Source: Gammaproteobacteria bacterium (lineage in GTDB: Bacteria; Pseudomonadota; Gammaproteobacteria; GRL18). From it: a stretch of 11,688 nt of DNA. Under the pieces are notes generated by a model. It saw nothing but the letters and a program-made list of their open reading frames with translations, made no database searches and had not been told where the DNA came from. Location of the stretch: the NCBI GenBank assembly GCA_024511395.1, contig JANELJ010000032.1:1-11688 (forward strand), in the 5' to 3' direction. Below are positions 7,699-11,688 of this stretch, in pieces (positions within the stretch are counted from its first letter, which is position 1; every line of letters begins with the position of its first letter). A program made the position numbers and the translations under genes.

Positions 7699-9039
7699 TT
7701 AGCCAAATACTGTTTTTACTACGTCCGCTAGCTCCTGAACCTCTTTAAGTACCTGCTGTTCATCGGAGCCTTCAATCATAACCCGTATCAGTGGTTCGGT
7801 ACCGGAAGCTCTTAATAAGACCCGTCCTTTGTCAGCCAGACGCTGTTCGGTTTCTTCTACCGCCTTAACCACCTGTTCTGAACTAAACGGATCGACTTTT
7901 TCCTTAATACGCACGTTAATCATATGCTGGGGATATTTCTGCATACCCTGTTTGAGTTCATTAAGGCTCTTACCACTGCCTATCATGGCAGATAGAACCT
8001 GCAGTGTAGAAACAATACCATCCCCTGTTGTGGTACGATCCAGGCAGATAATATGACCGGAAGACTCACCGCCAATACTCCAGTCGTGTTTATGCAGTTC
8101 TTCCATAACATAACGGTCACCGACATCAGCACGAATAAAGCCCAGACCGGCTTCCTTCAATGCTATTTCCATGCCCAGGTTACTCATTAAGGTACCAACC
8201 ACGCCAAAATCATCAACTTTCTGCTGTTTCTGTCGGGCTATGGCAATAATAAAGAGCAGTTCATCACCATCAACTATTTCACCCTGATGATCAATCATTA
8301 ATACCCGGTCAGCATCTCCATCCAGAGCAATACCCAGATCAGCACGATGCTGTAATACTGCTTCTCTTAGAGTTTCCAGATAAGTTGAACCAACATCCTT
8401 ATTAATATTCAGACCGTCAGGCTCATTACCAATAGCAAAAACCTCTGCCCCAAGTTCCTTAAACACCTTAGGGGCAATCTGATAAGCCGCACCATGAGCG
8501 GTATCAACTACAATACGCAGACCTTTTAATTCCATCAAAAACGGTGAAGTACCTTTACAATACTCAATATAACGACCGGATGCATCATCGATCCGTTTGG
8601 CCTTACCCAGATCGGCTGAATCAACATGCACCATTTCTTTTTCCAGCTCAACCTCAATTGCCTGCTCAACTTCATCAGACAGTTTGGTACCTTCAGCAGA
8701 AAAGAACTTGATGCCATTATCATAATAAGGGTTGTGAGACGCACTGATCACAATACCCAGCTGGGCATTCATGGTACGGGTCAGATAGGCAATACCGGGA
8801 GTCGGCATCGGACCGGTTAATAAACAGTCAATCCCGGCCGCAGACAGGCCCGCTTCCAGGGCTGATTCATACATATAACCGGAAATCCGGGTATCTTTAC
8901 CAATAACTGCTTTACCCCTGCCCTGCTTGGCCAGCACCCGTCCAGCGGCCCAGCCCAGTTTCATTACAAAATCAGCCGTCATAGGACTCTGCCCTACCTT
9001 GCCGCGAATACCGTCAGTACCAAAATATTTTTTTTTCAT
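7699..9039 (-). CDS. glmM: Phosphoglucosamine mutase
   Basis: GlmM converts glucosamine 6-phosphate to glucosamine 1-phosphate, a step to UDP-N-acetylglucosamine for peptidoglycan and lipopolysaccharide. The 446 residues match the family. The phosphoserine loop is [12 protein letters not shown] with catalytic S101. The metal-binding loop LDGDADR has D240, D242 and D244. The sugar-binding loop GGESSGH is at 323-329, and the C-terminal phosphate-binding loop [12 protein letters not shown] at 410-421. [13 protein letters not shown] is a standard start, although the upstream ribosome-binding site is weak. The start contains a run of nine A (codons 2-4), a slippery tract. In many gammaproteobacteria glmM follows ftsH-folP; here feo genes lie upstream instead. 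Confidence 0.98.
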   Translation of the reverse strand: MKKKYFGTDGIRGKVGQSPMTADFVMKLGWAAGRVLAKQGRGKAVIGKDTRISGYMYESALEAGLSAAGIDCLLTGPMPTPGIAYLTRTMNAQLGIVISASHNPYYDNGIKFFSAEGTKLSDEVEQAIEVELEKEMVHVDSADLGKAKRIDDASGRYIEYCKGTSPFLMELKGLRIVVDTAHGAAYQIAPKVFKELGAEVFAIGNEPDGLNINKDVGSTYLETLREAVLQHRADLGIALDGDADRVLMIDHQGEIVDGDELLFIIAIARQKQQKVDDFGVVGTLMSNLGMEIALKEAGLGFIRADVGDRYVMEELHKHDWSIGGESSGHIICLDRTTTGDGIVSTLQVLSAMIGSGKSLNELKQGMQKYPQHMINVRIKEKVDPFSSEQVVKAVEETEQRLADKGRVLLRASGTEPLIRVMIEGSDEQQVLKEVQELADVVKTVFG

Positions 9040-9272
9040 TTATAGTGGAGATCTCGTATTAATCGGATTGATGACCTGTGTCTACCTGATTATTGCTGGA
9101 CACAGGCTTAATTATTGTATCTTTTTAATAAACTGATTTTACAGGTTTATGTAATCTTGTTATACACCAGGTGCTGATTTTTTCCTATAGTAATTGCATA
9201 TATCAATATTTCACTGTTTCTGGTTTCATATATTAGCCAGCATCCTGCAAACCTTTATTATATGTAACGACC
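9040..9272. other. AT-rich gap between feoB and glmM
   Basis: I see no gene in these 233 bp. A TATAAT hexamer on the minus strand (9262-9257), just after the feoB stop, could be a -10 element for glmM, but no matching -35 is evident. There is also ATAAAC/GTTTAT (9128-9133 and 9145-9150), a weak 6-bp stem. I see no clear intrinsic terminator for feoB. Confidence 0.5.
9075..9106. repeat. Perfect 8-bp inverted repeat in the glmM leader
   Basis: CCTGTGTC (9075-9082) and GACACAGG (9099-9106) are perfectly complementary with a 16-nt loop, 36-67 nt upstream of the glmM ATG. No T-run follows on the minus strand. On the plus strand TTTTT follows about 15 nt later. It could be a leader stem or operator for glmM, or the remains of a terminator from a former neighbour. 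Confidence 0.45.
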
Positions 9273-11093
9273 TCAGGAGAATCCTAGAGCCCTTCCCCCC
9301 TGGTAAAGTGCCAGACTCGCCAGCCAAGCGGTACCAAGCCCCAGAACAAGACTCAGGAAGGTAATCCGCCAGCTTTGTGATTCAGCACGAATTGCTGCCA
9401 CAGTAGCAACACAAGGCATATAGAGAAGCACAAAGAGCATAAAGCTCAGTCCTTGCAGCGGGGTAACCTGACTGGCAATCCGGGCACTCAGATCGGCTCC
9501 GCCATAAATCACTGCCAAGGCACCAATGACAATCTCCTTGGCAATGAAACCAAATAGCAGGGCAATAGTTTCATGCCAGTCGATTCCCAGAGGCGCAAAC
9601 AGGGGATAGAAAAAGTCTTTCATCTCCTGCCAGCTACGCAGCAGTACACTGTGCAAGATCGGCAGACGGTAGGGCGGTATCTCCATAATAAAAGGCTCAG
9701 GTTGTCCGGTGATGCGAAACAGACGCAACAGCAGCCCTATAACAGTTACGACAACAAAACTCGTTAAATACAGGATCAGCAGCACCCAGGGAGCCATAGC
9801 GGAGGTAAACAGGATGCCGGTCATAAACACAAACACCTGAAGACGGGCACTGCACAGGGTGAAAGGGATTAGCAGCATCGTGACTATCCTGTTGTAACGA
9901 CTGGAAAGAATACGGGTTCCCATTACTGCCAGAACATTACAGCCATACCCAAGCAGCAGGTTGATAAACGCCTTACCATCCAGCCCCAAGCGATGCATCA
10001 GGCGATCCATAAGAAAGGTGGCACGGGCCATGTAGCCACTATCCTCAATCAATGACATAAAAACAAAGAAAAACAGAATCAATGGAAAAAAAGAGACCAC
10101 TACTCCCACTCCCTGCCATAGACCATCGAGTAGCAGACTCACCAGCCAGTTGGGCAGGTCAGTCATTGCCAGTATACTGTGTAACCCTGCTCCACCCGCA
10201 TCGAAGCCGTATGCAAGCAATTCCTGGAGCGGCAGACCCAGCCAGAGGTGCAGCAGAACCCGATCCAGGGCTTCACTACGGGCATCTGGTCCCGGGGGGT
10301 GCTGATGAGTTGCCTCACATACCAAGCCCCGTGCAGCATTAAAACGACAGCGAGCACAGGCAACCGGCACCGATGTCTGGAGCGATGCCTCTATCTTCTG
10401 ACGCCACCGGTCTGCCTGTTGTTTCAGAGGTTCTGTTGGGACCTCTGCAGGAACTTCAAGCAGGCGAAAAGCCAGAAAGTCAGGACGTAGACGCTGCCCT
10501 TCCTCTATAGCCTCCAGGCGTCAAACCAGGTCTTTTACAGCCTCTTCCAGAACCGGCGGACAGGAAACATGTGGAAAATGCGCTGTCTCAGGATAGCGCA
10601 TCATTTGGTACAGGGCTTCCTGCAGTTCCGGGATACCTTCACCTGAGCGAGCCGAAGTCCCCACCATTGGAACGCCAAGGTGTTGCGAAAGAATATCCAG
10701 ATCCAGTTCAAGACCCCGAGCCTTTGCCTCATCCATCATATTGACCGCTACCAGCATAGGCAGGCCACTCATGGCAATCTGCAAGATAATTCCCAGTCCA
10801 CGGTAGAGATTCTGTGCATTGAGAATATTAAGCACTAGGTCGGGAGGGTCATCCATAAAGTAATACCGCACCACCCTCTCCTCCTCTGTCACTGGAGATA
10901 GAGCATAGGCACCGGGCAGATCCACCAGTTCCACTTGGTACTCACCCAGGCTAAACTGAGCGCTTTTTCGCTCCACTGAAACCCCGGGCCAGTTGCCGGT
11001 GCTCTAATTCTCCCCTGTAAGACGATTAAACAGAGTAGTCTTACCGGTATTAGGAATAGCACTGAGGGCTACGGTCACACAAAACTTAGCCAT
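9273..11093 (-). pseudogene. feoB: feoB, ferrous iron transporter B, interrupted by two nonsense codons
   Basis: FeoB is the inner-membrane Fe(II) permease with an N-terminal GTPase. One frame runs 606 codons from ATG 11093 to TGA 9275-9273, broken by TAG at codon 30 (11006-11004) and TGA at codon 191 (10523-10521); there is no frameshift. Seen: G1 AIPNTGKT at 12-19 (first Gly replaced by Ala), G2 region TGNWPGVSV 32-40, G3 DLPG 58-61, G4 NMMD 118-121, G5 TSA 146-148, and the gate cysteines C385, C414 and C561. Against the usual FeoB layout, the first membrane helix is missing between LGLP and LQELL (near 10230), and so is the helix between KDFF and YPLFAPLG (near 9608). Usual prolines are replaced at 283, 378, 388 and 419. 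The start overlaps feoA by 8 nt. I infer loss of function; sequencing error could explain the stops but not the missing segments. Confidence 0.85.
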
Positions 11094-11562
11094 CAGCACG
11101 CTCTACCAGAATCTTAACGGCCTCACCATGACCCAGTATCAGAGACTCTCCGTTCTTCTCCATCTCTACCCGAAGTGGCCACTGGCCGGGATGCAATACC
11201 TGCAGAATACTCCCAGGTTCTATCCCATGACGATCAACTCGATCACGAAAGGTGTGCCCCTTGGCAAGGGAAAGCACACGATAGAGTTCTGGTCCCCAGC
11301 GCTCTACCTGAGAAAGGGGCAGCACCTGGTACTGGCAAGCCAGAGCATCAAGCTCATCCCGGCGTAGGGCCAGCAGTTCCCCCTGTTCGACTGCCACTTC
11401 CAGAGTATCTCCAAGAGGCGCAAGACGTACTATCCGAAGCCGTGTGCCAGGTAAAACTCCCATCTGTGCTAGATGCTGTGCTACCTGGGGATCATTTCCC
11501 AGATCAGTGATCAGGCACTCGCTACCCGGCATAGGCTGATAATCATGACTGCGGTTCAACAT
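11086..11562 (-). CDS. feoA: Tandem-domain FeoA-like protein
   Basis: FeoA is a small SH3-like cytoplasmic protein that supports FeoB in ferrous iron uptake. Usual FeoA is about 75-85 residues; this one has 158 and reads as two FeoA units in a row. The first is about 14-80 (CLITDLGN, then LAQMGVLPGTRLRIV with the LxxMGxxPG pattern, then the basic/acidic end LRRDELDAL). The second is about 92-156 (YRVLSLAKG, VDRHGIEPGSILQVL, then GHGEAVKILVE). The ATG at 11562 has only a weak upstream AGG. The gene overlaps feoB by 8 nt, the usual coupled arrangement. The frame is intact, in contrast to feoB. It could still be expressed without a working partner here. No clear Fur box is visible upstream. Confidence 0.88.
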   Translation of the reverse strand: MLNRSHDYQPMPGSECLITDLGNDPQVAQHLAQMGVLPGTRLRIVRLAPLGDTLEVAVEQGELLALRRDELDALACQYQVLPLSQVERWGPELYRVLSLAKGHTFRDRVDRHGIEPGSILQVLHPGQWPLRVEMEKNGESLILGHGEAVKILVERADG

Positions 11563-11613
11563 CTTATATTAACCTGAGATCTGGATAAGAACCCAGTCAT
11601 TTACCTAAATACA

Positions 11614-11634
11614 GAGAGTTTTCATATCACTCTC
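11614..11634. repeat. Small inverted repeat in the feoA leader
   Basis: GAGAGT (11614-11619) and ACTCTC (11629-11634) form a perfect 6-bp stem with a 9-nt loop, 52-72 nt upstream of the feoA ATG. It could be an operator or leader stem. It does not match the Fur consensus. Confidence 0.35.
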
Positions 11635-11640
11635 ATCTAT

Positions 11641-11683
11641 TCTGATTGTCGGTTTGTCTTTTTTATGACAATAGGCAATCAGA
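11641..11683. repeat. 43-nt imperfect hairpin upstream of feoA
   Basis: The outer arms TCTGATTG (11641-11648) and CAATCAGA (11676-11683) pair over 8 bp. The inner arms TTGTC (11654-11658) and GACAA (11667-11671) pair over 5 bp, separated from the outer stem by a small internal loop. ATTGTC (11645-11650) offers an alternative pairing with GACAAT (11667-11672). No T-run follows on the minus strand. It may be an operator, the end of an upstream transcript, or the end of a small mobile repeat at the border of the feo locus. Confidence 0.5.
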
Positions 11684-11688
11684 GAACC

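Noticed and set aside
9194..9206. TTGCATATATCAA as a second FNR box ahead of glmM
   Set aside because: The half-sites TTG and CAA are 7 bp apart instead of 8, and one half-site is TTGCA rather than TTGAT.
10521..11006. TAG and TGA in feoB as pyrrolysine or selenocysteine codons, or a changed genetic code
   Set aside because: TAG ends nuoA (5331-5333) and nuoB (4864-4866), and TGA ends feoB itself, so genome-wide reassignment is unlikely. The sequence after the TGA offers only a GCCT-GG-AGGC micro-palindrome, not a bacterial SECIS-like stem. Neither position is a known Sec or Pyl site in FeoB.
11175..11510. 111-codon plus-strand frame across feoA
   Set aside because: It overlaps the tandem FeoA frame antisense and reads as low-complexity, proline-rich translation with no recognisable motif.
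11563..11640. Fur box in front of feoA
   Set aside because: GATGAGAGTGATATGAAAA on the minus strand matches only about 7 of 19 consensus positions, too few to claim.

Overview
The window reads as a chromosomal segment of a gammaproteobacterium. The order glmM-tpiA-secG-tRNA-Leu(GAG)-nuoABCDEFG, with separate nuoC and nuoD, is common in that class, and the proteins look gammaproteobacterial. A finer placement (for example a Thiotrichales-like or sulfur-oxidising lineage) would be a guess. Every gene I can support lies on the minus strand, so transcription runs from high to low coordinates.

Layout, in the direction of transcription. (1) 11563-11688 is a short non-coding stretch with a strong 43-nt imperfect hairpin. 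(2) 9273-11562 is a ferrous-iron uptake locus: feoA, which encodes two FeoA domains in tandem, overlaps feoB by 8 nt. feoB is open in one frame for 606 codons except for a TAG at codon 30 and a TGA at codon 191. It also appears to lack two transmembrane segments and several signature residues, so I call it a pseudogene. (3) 9040-9272 is an AT-rich gap with a perfect 8-bp inverted repeat in front of glmM. (4) 6234-9039 holds glmM, tpiA, secG and tRNA-Leu(GAG), all intact. (5) 5688-6233 is a 546-bp gene-free stretch. It holds five alternating CCTGAA/TTCAGG arms, a 10-bp direct repeat at 30-bp spacing, a perfect FNR/ANR-type box (TTGAT-N4-ATCAA), and further stem-loops before nuoA. (6) 1-5687 carries the NADH-quinone oxidoreductase (complex I) genes nuoA to nuoF and the first 313 codons of nuoG, which runs off the left edge.

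NuoE, NuoF and NuoG form the NADH-oxidising arm of complex I. NuoB, NuoC and NuoD form the quinone-reducing connecting part, and NuoA is the first membrane subunit; nuoH to nuoN would be expected beyond the left edge. All iron-sulfur ligands are present except the optional N7 set in NuoG. The FNR-type box suggests that nuo expression responds to oxygen.

Most of the window is ordinary housekeeping sequence. The unusual parts are the feo locus and the nuo leader. I see no CRISPR array, transposase, integrase or rRNA, and no plus-strand gene.
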